From: Neobacillus sp. SuZ13 | Lineage (GTDB): Bacteria; Bacillota; Bacilli; Bacillales; Cytobacillaceae | Reading direction: 5' to 3' | Assembly: GCF_030123365.1 (NCBI RefSeq) | Contig: NZ_CP126107.1 | Location: forward strand, 5,107,501-5,171,500 | DNA length: 64,000 nucleotides | Shown: positions 35,267 to 44,448 of the stretch, in pieces | Position numbering within the stretch: the first letter of the stretch is position 1 | How the letters are laid out: every line of letters begins with the position of its first letter | Made by a program: the position numbers and the translations under genes | The notes under the pieces: generated by a model | What the model saw: the letters and a program-made list of their open reading frames with translations, nothing else | Database searches by the model: none | Told to the model about the DNA's origin: nothing

Positions 35267-36453
35267 TGCCCTGGATGTTTAAAATTTGTTAATGCAGGAG
35301 TTACAAATATTGAGTTGATATTATATAGCAGGACAATTTGGTCAATATTGTTTTTCTCCACATATTTTTCGATGGGCATTTTATTGTAATGACGTAGATC
35401 TAATACATGCGTCTCTTTATAATGTGGAACAAGAAATTGAATAAATGCATTGGCATAAGAATCCTTTATCACTAATACCTTTTTTCCGTTTGTTTTATTA
35501 GGATTGGTAATTAACAATTGAGCGTAATCCCCACCTAAATAAGCTTGATAACGGTTGGTGTAGGGATCTTCCATTGTTAAAAAATCCATATTATATAATC
35601 CACTTCTTGTACGATTTCCCCATTTCATCGTATACGGCTGATGTTTTTCTTTCAGCTGGGCCACTAAAATCGTATCAGTCTTCTTAGCATTGGCACTTGT
35701 TGTTTTCCGAGCATCGGAACCCAAAAACGGTTTTCCAGATAAGTTCCATGTGTAATCGTTATATTGGTAAACCTGGTTATCGGTTTGCTCATTCGCATTA
35801 ATCTCAGACATGACATTTTGATACGCATAAAAGGCAGCTTTTGCTTGCCAATGATGGTCTGAATAGAAAAACATATAGTCTTCATTCATATGCTTAGCAA
35901 GGGCGTTACGGGAGTCAATCGGATGGGACGCTTTTCCAAGCTCTTTATAAAGAAGGTTCATATTTTTTTGACCAAAGCTTGGAAAATAGGCAGGAAATTT
36001 ATCCTCCATCATGGTTGATTTATTCGGCATTAATGCGGTATACACACTGATGTTCTTTTTAGCAAGGTTTGTCGCAAGTTCATTAATTCTTGCCGCTGTT
36101 TGTTTCGCATCAGCAGGGGTGACCTCGGCAATTTGTGATAACAGATACCCATCATCCGCCACATAGACATCCTCAATAATATTTTGTCTGAAGAAATTCT
36201 TATTAATTAAGGCATTCGTTTCAATAAATGAATCACGCATCGGAAATTGATCATTGTAATATTGCTCAAAACGCTTGGAATACTCCCCAGTCAGTAAATT
36301 ATCCTTATTTAAATCAGGCCTTTGCGCTAGCTTTCGATTTTCTAGTAACGACATGGACTTCGATGGGGTCACAAATGTAAAAATAAAGAAACCGAAGATC
36401 GTTAACAAAAAAATAGCTATGACGGCGAGGCCTTGTACATTAGCTTTTTTCAT
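35251..36453 (-). CDS. DHHW family protein (AlgX/AlgJ-like, SGNH hydrolase-type)
   Basis: The 400-residue protein has one N-terminal membrane helix (about 12-32) and an extracellular domain. The motif FYSDHHWQAKAAFYAYQNV supplies the DHHW signature; LLENRKLAQRP and YYNDQFPMRDSFI are typical of the family, and VLVIKDSYANAFIQFLVPHY fits the conserved SGNH-type Ser block. In alginate and other exopolysaccharide systems such proteins act with an MBOAT partner to O-acetylate a polymer outside the membrane. The MBOAT gene ends 17 bp upstream. GGAGGG lies five bases before the ATG at 36453; an earlier ATG overlaps the MBOAT stop and has no site. Confidence 0.85.
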   Translation of the reverse strand: MKKANVQGLAVIAIFLLTIFGFFIFTFVTPSKSMSLLENRKLAQRPDLNKDNLLTGEYSKRFEQYYNDQFPMRDSFIETNALINKNFFRQNIIEDVYVADDGYLLSQIAEVTPADAKQTAARINELATNLAKKNISVYTALMPNKSTMMEDKFPAYFPSFGQKNMNLLYKELGKASHPIDSRNALAKHMNEDYMFFYSDHHWQAKAAFYAYQNVMSEINANEQTDNQVYQYNDYTWNLSGKPFLGSDARKTTSANAKKTDTILVAQLKEKHQPYTMKWGNRTRSGLYNMDFLTMEDPYTNRYQAYLGGDYAQLLITNPNKTNGKKVLVIKDSYANAFIQFLVPHYKETHVLDLRHYNKMPIEKYVEKNNIDQIVLLYNINSIFVTPALTNFKHPGQGENQ

Positions 36454-36470
36454 AATTCCCTCCATACTCA

Positions 36471-37889
36471 TTAAAACCGGAAATAAATAAATGGATTGAA
36501 GGTGGACGATACCACGCTAACAAGCGTTAAAAAGAAAATAACAGCATAACTTGCTGTGACCACAATATCTCTGCCGCTGGCGATTCCTGATGTCCCCGGT
36601 TTTATAACTTGGTCTTTGAGAACTTGGAATACAGGCGTGGCCGCAATAATAGCAATCAATAGGACGATTCCATATTGGGATAGGTAAAAGCTTGCGTGCT
36701 GATCCCATATCGGGTTGCCATTCGCAAAAAACATCACTTTTAAATAATTAAACCCATACGTAAATGTTTCGGCACGGAAGAATACCCAGCCAATCATCAC
36801 GGCAATAAGGGCGTAAAGATGTTGGAATACCCTTGGAATACTTTTGATCCATTTCAATAAAAATGCTTTTTCTAACATGATTAACACTCCGTAATAAACA
36901 CCCCAGGCGATGAACGTCCAGGCGGCACCATGCCAAATCCCAGTCGCAAGCCAGACAATGAACAAATTACGATAGGTTTTATATGTCCCACCGCGGTTTC
37001 CACCTAAAGGAATATATAAATAATCCTTAAACCAGGTACTCAAGGAAATATGCCATCTTCTCCAAAATTCCGTTGCGGAACGCGAAATATACGGATAATT
37101 GAAGTTCTCAAGAAAATCAAAGCCAAACATTCTGCCTAAGCCGATTGCCATATCGGAGTATCCCGAAAAGTCAAAGTAGATTTGTAATGAATAAGCAATG
37201 ATACCAATCCACGCCATCCCCACCGACATTTCACCTGCAGGCATAGAAAACACTTGGTCGGCGACCCAGCCGCAATTATTGGCTAGAATCATTTTCTTAG
37301 CTAAGCCAATGATAAATCGTTTCGTCCCATACGCAAATTTCGATAACGATTCTTTCCGTTCATCGATTTGATGAGCCACTGTGACATAGCGGACAATCGG
37401 TCCAGCAATCAGCTGTGGAAACAACGCCTTATACATTGCCATGTTGATGAGATTTTTTTGCGCTTTCGCATCTTTTCTGTACACATCAATCACATAGCTT
37501 AGTCCCTGAAAGGTAAAAAAGGAGATTCCTAATGGGAAAGGGATATTTCCTAATTCTATCGTTGTTCCAAACAGTTCATTAATGTTATCGACAATAAAAT
37601 TGGCGTATTTGAAAACAATCAAAATGGAAAGGTTCGCAAAAATAGTTACCCCCATTACCCACTTAACCAAGACATGTTTTTCCCTATTTTGATCAACTAA
37701 CAGGGCAAAAACATAATTAAGTACAATGGAGAGAAACAAAAATAACACAAACTTTGGTTCACCCCAGGCGTAAAAGAACAAACTCGCCAATAGTAAGATG
37801 GTGTTCCTTAACTTTCGGGGTGCCAAAAAATATAAAGTTAACGTGAGAGGTAAAAATAAAAATAAAAATACGGTTGAACTAAATAGCAC
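36471..37889 (-). CDS. MBOAT family O-acyltransferase (AlgI/DltB-like)
   Basis: The 472-residue polytopic membrane protein has about eleven segments and the MBOAT hallmarks FPQLIAGPIVRY, FDFSGYSDMAIGLGRMFGF, SATEFWRRWHISLSTWFKDY, YIPLGGNRGG and GIWHGAAW with the conserved His. AlgI-type enzymes pass acetyl groups across the membrane to an extracellular acceptor; here the partner is probably the DHHW protein encoded next. The start is GTG nine bases after GGAGG; that site forms the last codons of the upstream gene, five bases away, so translation is coupled. The Ser/Phe-rich N-terminus MLFSSTVFLFLF is typical of AlgI. The acceptor polymer is inferred from context to be a teichoic-acid-like polymer. 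Confidence 0.93.
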   Translation of the reverse strand: MLFSSTVFLFLFLPLTLTLYFLAPRKLRNTILLLASLFFYAWGEPKFVLFLFLSIVLNYVFALLVDQNREKHVLVKWVMGVTIFANLSILIVFKYANFIVDNINELFGTTIELGNIPFPLGISFFTFQGLSYVIDVYRKDAKAQKNLINMAMYKALFPQLIAGPIVRYVTVAHQIDERKESLSKFAYGTKRFIIGLAKKMILANNCGWVADQVFSMPAGEMSVGMAWIGIIAYSLQIYFDFSGYSDMAIGLGRMFGFDFLENFNYPYISRSATEFWRRWHISLSTWFKDYLYIPLGGNRGGTYKTYRNLFIVWLATGIWHGAAWTFIAWGVYYGVLIMLEKAFLLKWIKSIPRVFQHLYALIAVMIGWVFFRAETFTYGFNYLKVMFFANGNPIWDQHASFYLSQYGIVLLIAIIAATPVFQVLKDQVIKPGTSGIASGRDIVVTASYAVIFFLTLVSVVSSTFNPFIYFRF

Positions 37890-37894
37890 GATTT

Positions 37895-40069
37895 TTATCC
37901 TCCGTAATTCTCTGATTGTTTTTGAAAGGATGGGTCCTCACCCAGCAGGACTCTTTTGACTACTTTCTCCGTAGATTTCCCATCATGCCAACTGCAGAAT
38001 CGTTCATAAAATGCAGCGTATCTATCGGAGTACCGCTCATTTATCTCAGCAATGTTCGCAATTGCATCAATGACAGCATCACTTGTCCGCAGCAATGGCC
38101 CTGGGCCTTCATTTTCAAAATCCAGATAGAACCCTCTTAATTGGTCCCGATACTTATCAAGGTCATACGTAAAGAATAAAATCGGGCGCTTAAGATTGGC
38201 GTAATCAAAAAATACAGAAGAATAATCAGTGATGAGAATATCCGAAATCAGGTATAATTCAGCAATATCATCATACTTTGAAAGATTGAACGCAAAGCCA
38301 TCCAAGCCTTCCACATTAATATCATCCGCAATAAAATAGTGCATCCTTAGTGCGACCACATAGTCATCCCCAAGGGTTTCCTTCATTTTGTGTAAATCCA
38401 GCTGCAGTTGAAATTTATACTTGCCAGGCTCATAAAAGTCATCGTCCCGCCAAGTTGGTGCATATAGTACTACCTTTTTGTTGTCAGGTATTCCAATGTT
38501 TTTCTTTACTCTTGCCACAATTTCTTCTTTTTGCGGTGAGTAAAGAACATCATTTCTTGGGTAGCCGAACTCCAGCATTTCGTTATCAAACTTAAAAGCG
38601 CTTCGAAAAATTTCCGAAGAATAGCGATTCGGCGATAATAAATAATCCCAGGCACGTGACTGCATATAGAAATCCCGCTTATATCTTGGATTGGCTGAAT
38701 AGACATCCTTCATATCAAAAACCAATTTTTTAAGCGGGGTACCATGCCAGGTTTCTAAAAAGACATTTCCCTCGCGTTTAACAAGATGCAGCGGCTGCCG
38801 CATATTATTAATCCAGTATTTTGATACCGCAAAATAGTAGTAATAGGCAAGGCTGAATCGTTTCACAATTTTTGCATTCCCAGGGATTTGACGATGTTTA
38901 TCATTAAATACCCAAATACATTTATAATCAAGATTGTTTTCAATGATATATTCGTAAATATTACGGGGACTATCCGAATAGTTTTTTCCTAAGAAACTTT
39001 CAAAAATAATGTAATTATCTTTCATCGGGAATCTTAAGAAAAATTTATTATAGATGTACCTTTTAAGCCTAGTGAACCCTTTTATCGCATTTTTAAAATC
39101 CCTTGCTTCTACATGGAATCTATATCCTTTGATGAATTTATTTTTATTTCCAGCCCGTAACTGGTTCACTTCCCTTTTAATATGACTAGGCTGGGAAGTA
39201 ATGCTCGCTGGATTAAGTATTTTCATCGCGGACGACAATAAGTTAAAGAATTCATCTAGGTGTTTTTGATCTTTAAAGATATTAATAACCTGTCGTCGGT
39301 AAAACCTGAGAAGGAGCCCGTCCAAATATTCCTTAACTGGTTGAGACGTTCCATACTGCTGATTCATTTCCATATAGACTTTGATAAAATCACGGGTTCT
39401 CTCTTGAATAGAACGTTGAACGAGACTTGGATTAGAAATCGGGTCATTACGAACACGTTGAAAATATGTACGGATATTTAAGCTTGGTAAACTTTTGACG
39501 TATAAGAGAAACGGGATGATCCCTGATATATCTGTGGCGCCTTCTGTTCCCTCATAGAAGCGAACCATATGTTCTTTGATAAAACTGCTCCGAATCAATA
39601 CATTCAAAATACTTCCGCTATGGAATATTTTTTGACTTGGTTTAGGGGTCACGATGACTTCTAACGGCTGTGGAACCTCTAAATCCGTCGGCCTCAATAA
39701 TCTTTTGGTTCTCCCTGCAATCGCAGGTGCCTCCTCAATATGAGCCAAAAGGATTTCAATCGCTTCTTCTGCTAGGATGTCTTCGCTATCTAGAAAAAAC
39801 ACAAACTCCCCTGTCGCAGAACTCAAGCCTTTATTCCGTGAGTAGGCTACTCCCTGTTTTGATTCATTTTTTAAATAGACAATTCTTTTGTCGTCTTGCA
39901 ACGTTTCAATGTATCCTGTATTTTCTGCATCCGAACCATCATTTATGATAATAATCTCCAAATTCATATAGGTTTGTGATAATACGGAATTTAAACAGTC
40001 TCCGATGAATTCCATGGAGTTATAATACGGGATTATGATTGATACCGTCGCTTTTTGTTTAGTATACAT
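37895..40069 (-). CDS. GT2 / TagF-type glycerophosphotransferase fusion
   Basis: The 724-residue protein has an N-terminal GT2 domain at about 1-220 (VSIIIPYYNSMEFIGDCLNS, IIIINDGSD, GVAYSRNKGLS, FLDSED) and a C-terminal TagF-type domain at about 345-705 (YIIFESFLGKNYSDSPRNIY, LETWHGTPLKKLVFDMKDVY, VVLYAPTWRDDDF, VALRMHYFIAD, DILITDYSSVFFDYANLKRP, GPGPLL). The length is near that of TagF (about 720-746 residues), but the GT2 module means it could glycosylate as well as polymerise. The C-terminal half is a close relative of the stand-alone gene at 16040-17215. It heads an operon with MBOAT and DHHW genes. The ATG has GGGAG 15 bases upstream, longer than usual. Confidence 0.82.
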   Translation of the reverse strand: MYTKQKATVSIIIPYYNSMEFIGDCLNSVLSQTYMNLEIIIINDGSDAENTGYIETLQDDKRIVYLKNESKQGVAYSRNKGLSSATGEFVFFLDSEDILAEEAIEILLAHIEEAPAIAGRTKRLLRPTDLEVPQPLEVIVTPKPSQKIFHSGSILNVLIRSSFIKEHMVRFYEGTEGATDISGIIPFLLYVKSLPSLNIRTYFQRVRNDPISNPSLVQRSIQERTRDFIKVYMEMNQQYGTSQPVKEYLDGLLLRFYRRQVINIFKDQKHLDEFFNLLSSAMKILNPASITSQPSHIKREVNQLRAGNKNKFIKGYRFHVEARDFKNAIKGFTRLKRYIYNKFFLRFPMKDNYIIFESFLGKNYSDSPRNIYEYIIENNLDYKCIWVFNDKHRQIPGNAKIVKRFSLAYYYYFAVSKYWINNMRQPLHLVKREGNVFLETWHGTPLKKLVFDMKDVYSANPRYKRDFYMQSRAWDYLLSPNRYSSEIFRSAFKFDNEMLEFGYPRNDVLYSPQKEEIVARVKKNIGIPDNKKVVLYAPTWRDDDFYEPGKYKFQLQLDLHKMKETLGDDYVVALRMHYFIADDINVEGLDGFAFNLSKYDDIAELYLISDILITDYSSVFFDYANLKRPILFFTYDLDKYRDQLRGFYLDFENEGPGPLLRTSDAVIDAIANIAEINERYSDRYAAFYERFCSWHDGKSTEKVVKRVLLGEDPSFQKQSENYGG

Positions 40070-40269
40070 ACTTTTTCTGTCACACTCCCTGAAATTTCGA
40101 CAATATTCCTATTAGATTTTAACAATTAATCATTGTTATGTATAGAATTTGTTAATTCATACAATTTAATCTGTTTGTAATTTATTTGTGTTATGAAAAT
40201 AACAGAAAATCAAGTAAAATGATTGGGGACATACTGTAGATAGACACCATAAGGAGAAGGATCCAACAT

Positions 40270-41295
40270 ATGAGAAAGTATTACTTAGATTGGCTGCGTG
40301 TTTATGCAATTATTGCAGTCGTAATGATTCATGTTAGTGCTGGCGTTGTTTTAATTAACCTTTTTAAGCATAACTCTAGCTTTTTTCTGGCTGGAAATCT
40401 TTATGAAACACTTTCACGCTATGCCGTTCCCATTTTTTTCATGATTAGCGGTGCCCTCATGCTGGGCAGACGAGAGGATCTTCAGATTAAAGGATTCTTG
40501 CTGAAAAGGACAAGTAAAATTTTAGTCCCTTTAGTATGCTGGAGTTTTTTCTATTATTTATACAAAGTTTCGAAGGGAACCTTTGAGTTTTCAGTGCCGC
40601 AATTTTTCCGTTATTTATTAACTGATCAAACTAACTACCATTTATGGTTTATGTATGTGATTTTAGGTCTATATTTGATTACCCCCATTCTTGCAATTTT
40701 CATCAAAAATGCCAAACGGGTAGAAATTGAATACTTTTTACTGTTATGGGGAATCGCAACAGTGGTAAGTGCATTTGTCAGGTATTTCTTCGGATTTACC
40801 TATAAATTAGAACTGAACCATGTCGCTGGAAGTATTGGATTTTTTGTGCTGGGCTATTACCTTGACCATTTTGATTTCACAAAAAGAGCAAAACGAAGTA
40901 TATACATAGCGGGTTTAATCGGGTTCGTGCTGACCTTTATCTTGACCTATTGGTATACAAAAAATAGCAATGGTCAACTTGATACGTACTGGTATTCCAA
41001 CTTTGCGCCTAATGTCGTGTTGGTTTCCATGGGGATCTTTTTAGGGATGAAGTCGCTGAACATGAAGAAGGCACTTCCTCCAGTGCTTAATTTACTCAGC
41101 ATCTATAGTTTTGGAATCTATCTTGTCCATGCTTTAATTATCTACTTACTTAAGGATTACTCGCTGTTCCTTGATAGTAATCAGATTCACCCATTGATAT
41201 CCGTACCAGTCAACATTATCATCATCCTCATCATCAGCACACTTGTGGTTTATGTCATTAAAAGGCTGCCACTTTTAAATAAGCTGATACCCTAA
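40270..41295 (+). CDS. Acyltransferase-3 family membrane protein
   Basis: The 341-residue protein has about ten membrane helices and the acyltransferase-3 (PF01757) start YLDWLRVYAIIAVVMIHVSA with the conserved His near residue 21, then RYAVPIFFMISGALML and HLWFMYVILGLYLITPIL. Such enzymes O-acetylate or O-succinylate surface polysaccharides and teichoic acids. AAGGAGAAGG lies upstream of the ATG. It is divergent from the GT2/TagF operon and is closed by a strong terminator. The neighbourhood suggests a cell-wall polymer as acceptor; the sequence does not identify it. Confidence 0.88.
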   Translation: MRKYYLDWLRVYAIIAVVMIHVSAGVVLINLFKHNSSFFLAGNLYETLSRYAVPIFFMISGALMLGRREDLQIKGFLLKRTSKILVPLVCWSFFYYLYKVSKGTFEFSVPQFFRYLLTDQTNYHLWFMYVILGLYLITPILAIFIKNAKRVEIEYFLLLWGIATVVSAFVRYFFGFTYKLELNHVAGSIGFFVLGYYLDHFDFTKRAKRSIYIAGLIGFVLTFILTYWYTKNSNGQLDTYWYSNFAPNVVLVSMGIFLGMKSLNMKKALPPVLNLLSIYSFGIYLVHALIIYLLKDYSLFLDSNQIHPLISVPVNIIIILIISTLVVYVIKRLPLLNKLIP

Positions 41296-41302
41296 CCACA
41301 TC

Positions 41303-41330
41303 AAAAGGGCTGCCTCTGCGGCAGCCCTTT
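41303..41330. terminator. Terminator after the acyltransferase gene
   Basis: AAAGGGCTGCC and GGCAGCCCTTT form an 11-bp stem with a short loop, then T residues on the plus strand and a shorter T run on the minus strand, where the deacetylase gene converges. Confidence 0.9.
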
Positions 41331-41405
41331 TTGTGTTCTACTATTGTAAGTAAATTTTAATGGTATCGCGGTCAAATACATTTTAAACCTTATTAAATGG
41401 TAAGA

Positions 41406-42122
41406 TTATAATCGCTTGTCCTTCCAAAAATTCTTTACTATATGTTTTTGCGGGTTATAGACCTCTAATGTATAGCCTTTTTTACGCAGATAATCAATAA
41501 TAATTGGAAGCTGCTGTGCTGTTCCTTTTGAATCATGGAATAGAATCACGATTGGTCCCTTTTTACCTTTGAGTCCTGATTTAACTCTTGATGTAATCGT
41601 TTTGGGACTTGTTCGATTATATTTCCAATCAAGTGTATCAATGTCCCAGTCCCACATCTTAAAGCCCTTTTTCGCTAATGCATCCCGTAATGGTTTCTTC
41701 ATATAGGGTTTGCTTCCATAAGGCGCGCGGGTTAACAAACTATTAAACTTTGAAACTCTTAACAAAGTTTGCCGTGTTTTTTCCATTTCAACTGCAACGT
41801 TTTTAGAACTTCCACGATATAATTTTTTAACACTGTGGGAAACACTATGTAATGCTGGATAATTCCCTTCTTTAATCATCCTCTTAACGGTTTTTGGATT
41901 CCGTTTAATATTACCTTCAATCATAAAAAAGGTCGCATGCGCTTGTTTCTTTTTCAAAATATCAAGTATTATAGGCGTGTATTGATTTGGTCCATCATCA
42001 AAGGTCAGATAAACAACCTTACTAGCTTTTTTTTCGTTTGCGTATGTTTTATTTGTTGAAAAAAGGCAGGTACTAAGCAGCAGCAACATCGCTAGAATGA
42101 CCGTGGTTGTTTTTTTTAACAT
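41406..42122 (-). CDS. Secreted polysaccharide deacetylase (NodB domain)
   Basis: The 238-residue protein has a signal peptide (about 1-29) and a carbohydrate esterase 4 domain. Metal and catalytic motifs are TFDDGP at 40-45, HSVSH at 92-96, RAPYGSKPYM, DWDIDTLDW and IVILFHDS. It should remove acetyl groups from peptidoglycan or another extracellular amino-sugar polymer, with no sequence clue to which one. The open frame extends 21 codons upstream, but GAGGGGG about eight bases before the ATG at 42122, and the signal peptide, fix the start. It converges with the acyltransferase gene. Confidence 0.9.
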   Translation of the reverse strand: MLKKTTTVILAMLLLLSTCLFSTNKTYANEKKASKVVYLTFDDGPNQYTPIILDILKKKQAHATFFMIEGNIKRNPKTVKRMIKEGNYPALHSVSHSVKKLYRGSSKNVAVEMEKTRQTLLRVSKFNSLLTRAPYGSKPYMKKPLRDALAKKGFKMWDWDIDTLDWKYNRTSPKTITSRVKSGLKGKKGPIVILFHDSKGTAQQLPIIIDYLRKKGYTLEVYNPQKHIVKNFWKDKRL

Positions 42123-42301
42123 ATCTTTTTCCCCCTCTAAAATAAAAAACTCTAAATCTTCTATTCTAAGATATGCAATTGACACTTTTCCTTTTTTCCT
42201 TAAGTCCCGTGCAAAAGAAAAATCCTCAATGATGAATAATCCTGCATTATTCCAAACAACCTATGGATACAATTAGATCGTTTTCCTGAGGTGAATGATA
42301 T

Positions 42302-43426
42302 ATGGAAGATAAACCATTTATTTTTTCTAGAAATATGACCGCGATTGCAAAGGGACTTGCCATCGTCTTAATGGTCTATCACCATTTATTTGCTTTTCCC
42401 AACCGTATTGCTGCTGTCGATTATAAGCCGATTATGATGGTTGATAACTTACCTTTAGACCAGCTCATTGGTGAATTTGGGAAACTATGTGTGGCAATTT
42501 TCCTATTCTTAAGCGGATTGGGTCTTTATAAAAGCTTCGAATCAAAACATAAATTCACCTTTCGCCAGGGGTTCAAAAGAGCAATCAACTTTTTTACACT
42601 TTATTGGCTTGTCTTTTTTATTTTTATTCCGATTGGCCTCAAATATTTTGATGATACGGTAAGGTATGCGTGGAACTCTAAACTTTTTATTTATAATTTA
42701 TTTGCCCTGATTCATACCTATAATGGCGAGTGGTGGTTCATCTCTGTTTATATTGAATTGGTACTGCTTTTCCCTGTGATTGTAAAATTGGTTGAAAAAT
42801 GGCCAACTTTGACAAGTTACCTCTCATTTATTTTTTTGTTTCTTTCTGCTTTCTTTTTACACGTTGATGAATTTTTTTCTAACTTGGAATTAGTTCAGAT
42901 TGCAATCAACCATTTAGGTACGTTATTTCAATGGCAAATCATGTTCATTACCGGGACCTACTTTTCCAAATATTCTTTATTTGAAAAAATGGATGCATTT
43001 TTCTCTAAAGTACACTTAAATAATAAAATCGTGTTTATGCTGCTTCTTGTTCTCTACTTTTATTTTAGACAATACTCTTTCAAATTTATTATTGAAACAA
43101 GAGGCCCTGAAATAGAAGGAATCTTTAACTACTCAGATTTTATTCTAGCACCTATGGTGATTTTCTCGTTTGTGAAACTAGTTCAAAATATCACCATTCT
43201 AGAGTGGTTATTCCTACAATTAGGGAAACACTCAACGATTATTTGGCTGACACATACCTTTTTTATTTATTACTTTTTTCAAGAAATGAGCTTTGCACCT
43301 TACTATTCAACTCTAATCGTGATTTGGGTGTTTATCTTAACCATCATGGTTTCAATCGGAATAAACTTCATAATCCGTCTGGCTCATATACCATTTTTCA
43401 AAAGAACGAGGATGGGAACGTCTTAA
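42302..43426 (+). CDS. Acyltransferase-3 family membrane protein, second copy
   Basis: The 374-residue membrane protein has about ten hydrophobic segments. It contains ITAIAKGLAIVL-like sequence at the start (TAIAKGLAIVLMVYHHLFAF, with His-His near residue 27), FLFLSGLGLYKSF, EWWFISVYIELVLLFPV and KHSTIIWLTHTFFIYYFF. It is only distantly similar to the other acyltransferase-3 gene. GAGGTGA lies about nine bases before the ATG. Its stop codon overlaps that of the convergent C39-like gene by four bases. A surface polymer is the likely acceptor. Confidence 0.82.
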   Translation: MEDKPFIFSRNMTAIAKGLAIVLMVYHHLFAFPNRIAAVDYKPIMMVDNLPLDQLIGEFGKLCVAIFLFLSGLGLYKSFESKHKFTFRQGFKRAINFFTLYWLVFFIFIPIGLKYFDDTVRYAWNSKLFIYNLFALIHTYNGEWWFISVYIELVLLFPVIVKLVEKWPTLTSYLSFIFLFLSAFFLHVDEFFSNLELVQIAINHLGTLFQWQIMFITGTYFSKYSLFEKMDAFFSKVHLNNKIVFMLLLVLYFYFRQYSFKFIIETRGPEIEGIFNYSDFILAPMVIFSFVKLVQNITILEWLFLQLGKHSTIIWLTHTFFIYYFFQEMSFAPYYSTLIVIWVFILTIMVSIGINFIIRLAHIPFFKRTRMGTS

Positions 43427-44376
43427 TAATAACTAATTGCTTGACTTCCAAACTGTTTCCATCCCTCAACAAATGATTTAATCGGGCGCTTTTTATTCTT
43501 TGTTCCATCTAATGGATCATTGAAATAAACATATTTGGAATCATAACCAGTAATCACAACCGAATGTTCTTTATAGGTAATTCGAATCATTCCATGTGAG
43601 GTATACCATGTCTGCCAATAAGAATTAGGAACACGGCTGAACCAGCTTGTATTAATGATCCAGACTGGATGACCGGCACTAACATAGCTTAAAATCGTAT
43701 CAAAAGATTTTCCAGTCAGATTTTTAATTCGATTTGGTTTATATTTTTCAGCCAAAGCTTCAATGGGTTTGTTAAACACGCCGAATCCCGGTTTATTGAA
43801 GGTATACATATTGCCGACAAACCCATAGTTAGGATGACCAAAATAGATTTTGCCATTTTTTCGTTTCAGTGTGGCCGGGTCCTTTTTCACTTGTTTGGCG
43901 AGTGTCATTTTATTTACTTTTATACCAGTATAATTCAATAACATTGTTATACTTGTTACTTCACACCCACGTGGTAATTCGGGCATTTGTTTAACCATCG
44001 GTACATTAAGTATTCTCTTTTTTTGTCTTTTCTGTGATTTGACGATGACTTTTCTTGATAAGCTTTTATTTTTTGCTGAATCTACTGAATAAATCTCCAA
44101 TATACTTCCAATTTTTTGCTGTGGAATTGGAAAAGAATAATTCCCGTTTTTGTCCGCAGCTTGCTTTAAATAATATTTTGAATTCCTTTTTACATATACG
44201 ATTGAATTTGCCTCTGCCTTCCCTTTAATCGTAAAGGATTTATTGGTCAGATTATTTACCGTAGGTATTTTCGGCGGAGTTTTATCAATCACGCCAGTGG
44301 CTGCCTCTGTCTTACCCGAATTGGCTGCCAAAAGCAGCAAAATAAACAAAGATACGATCCATTTGATTCTCTTCAT
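43423..44376 (-). CDS. Secreted C39-like cysteine peptidase with N-terminal Ig-like domain
   Basis: The 317-residue protein has a signal peptide (about 1-26), a bacterial Ig-like domain at about 35-115 (TPPKIPTVNNLTNKSFTIKG, ADKNGNYSFPI) and a papain-like C39_2 peptidase domain at about 125-315. The catalytic Cys lies in LPRGCEVTSITMLL, the His in KEHSVVITGYD and the Asn/Asp in YFNDPLDG. B. subtilis YvpB has the same peptidase type. The target is unknown. GAGGGG lies nine bases before the ATG at 44376; an upstream TTG is too close to the site. A terminator of the next gene group lies upstream. Confidence 0.85.
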   Translation of the reverse strand: MKRIKWIVSLFILLLLAANSGKTEAATGVIDKTPPKIPTVNNLTNKSFTIKGKAEANSIVYVKRNSKYYLKQAADKNGNYSFPIPQQKIGSILEIYSVDSAKNKSLSRKVIVKSQKRQKKRILNVPMVKQMPELPRGCEVTSITMLLNYTGIKVNKMTLAKQVKKDPATLKRKNGKIYFGHPNYGFVGNMYTFNKPGFGVFNKPIEALAEKYKPNRIKNLTGKSFDTILSYVSAGHPVWIINTSWFSRVPNSYWQTWYTSHGMIRITYKEHSVVITGYDSKYVYFNDPLDGTKNKKRPIKSFVEGWKQFGSQAISYY

Positions 44377-44411
44377 TTCTTTCAACCCCTCCTATTAGAA
44401 TGATGTAAAAA

Positions 44412-44436
44412 AGCTAGGGGTGGATGCTCCCTAGCT
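44412..44436 (-). terminator. Terminator of the SH3 serine hydrolase gene
   Basis: AGCTAGGG and CCCTAGCT form a perfect 8-bp stem with a 9-base loop, followed by TTTTTT on the minus strand. Confidence 0.88.
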
Positions 44437-44448
44437 AAGACGATAAAG

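Noticed and set aside
37895..40069. Naming the GT2/TagF fusion tagF
   Set aside because: Its length fits TagF, but the N-terminal GT2 domain with DDG-like and FLDSED motifs and the link to MBOAT/DHHW genes make the main polymerase role uncertain; the stand-alone gene at 16040 is an equal candidate.
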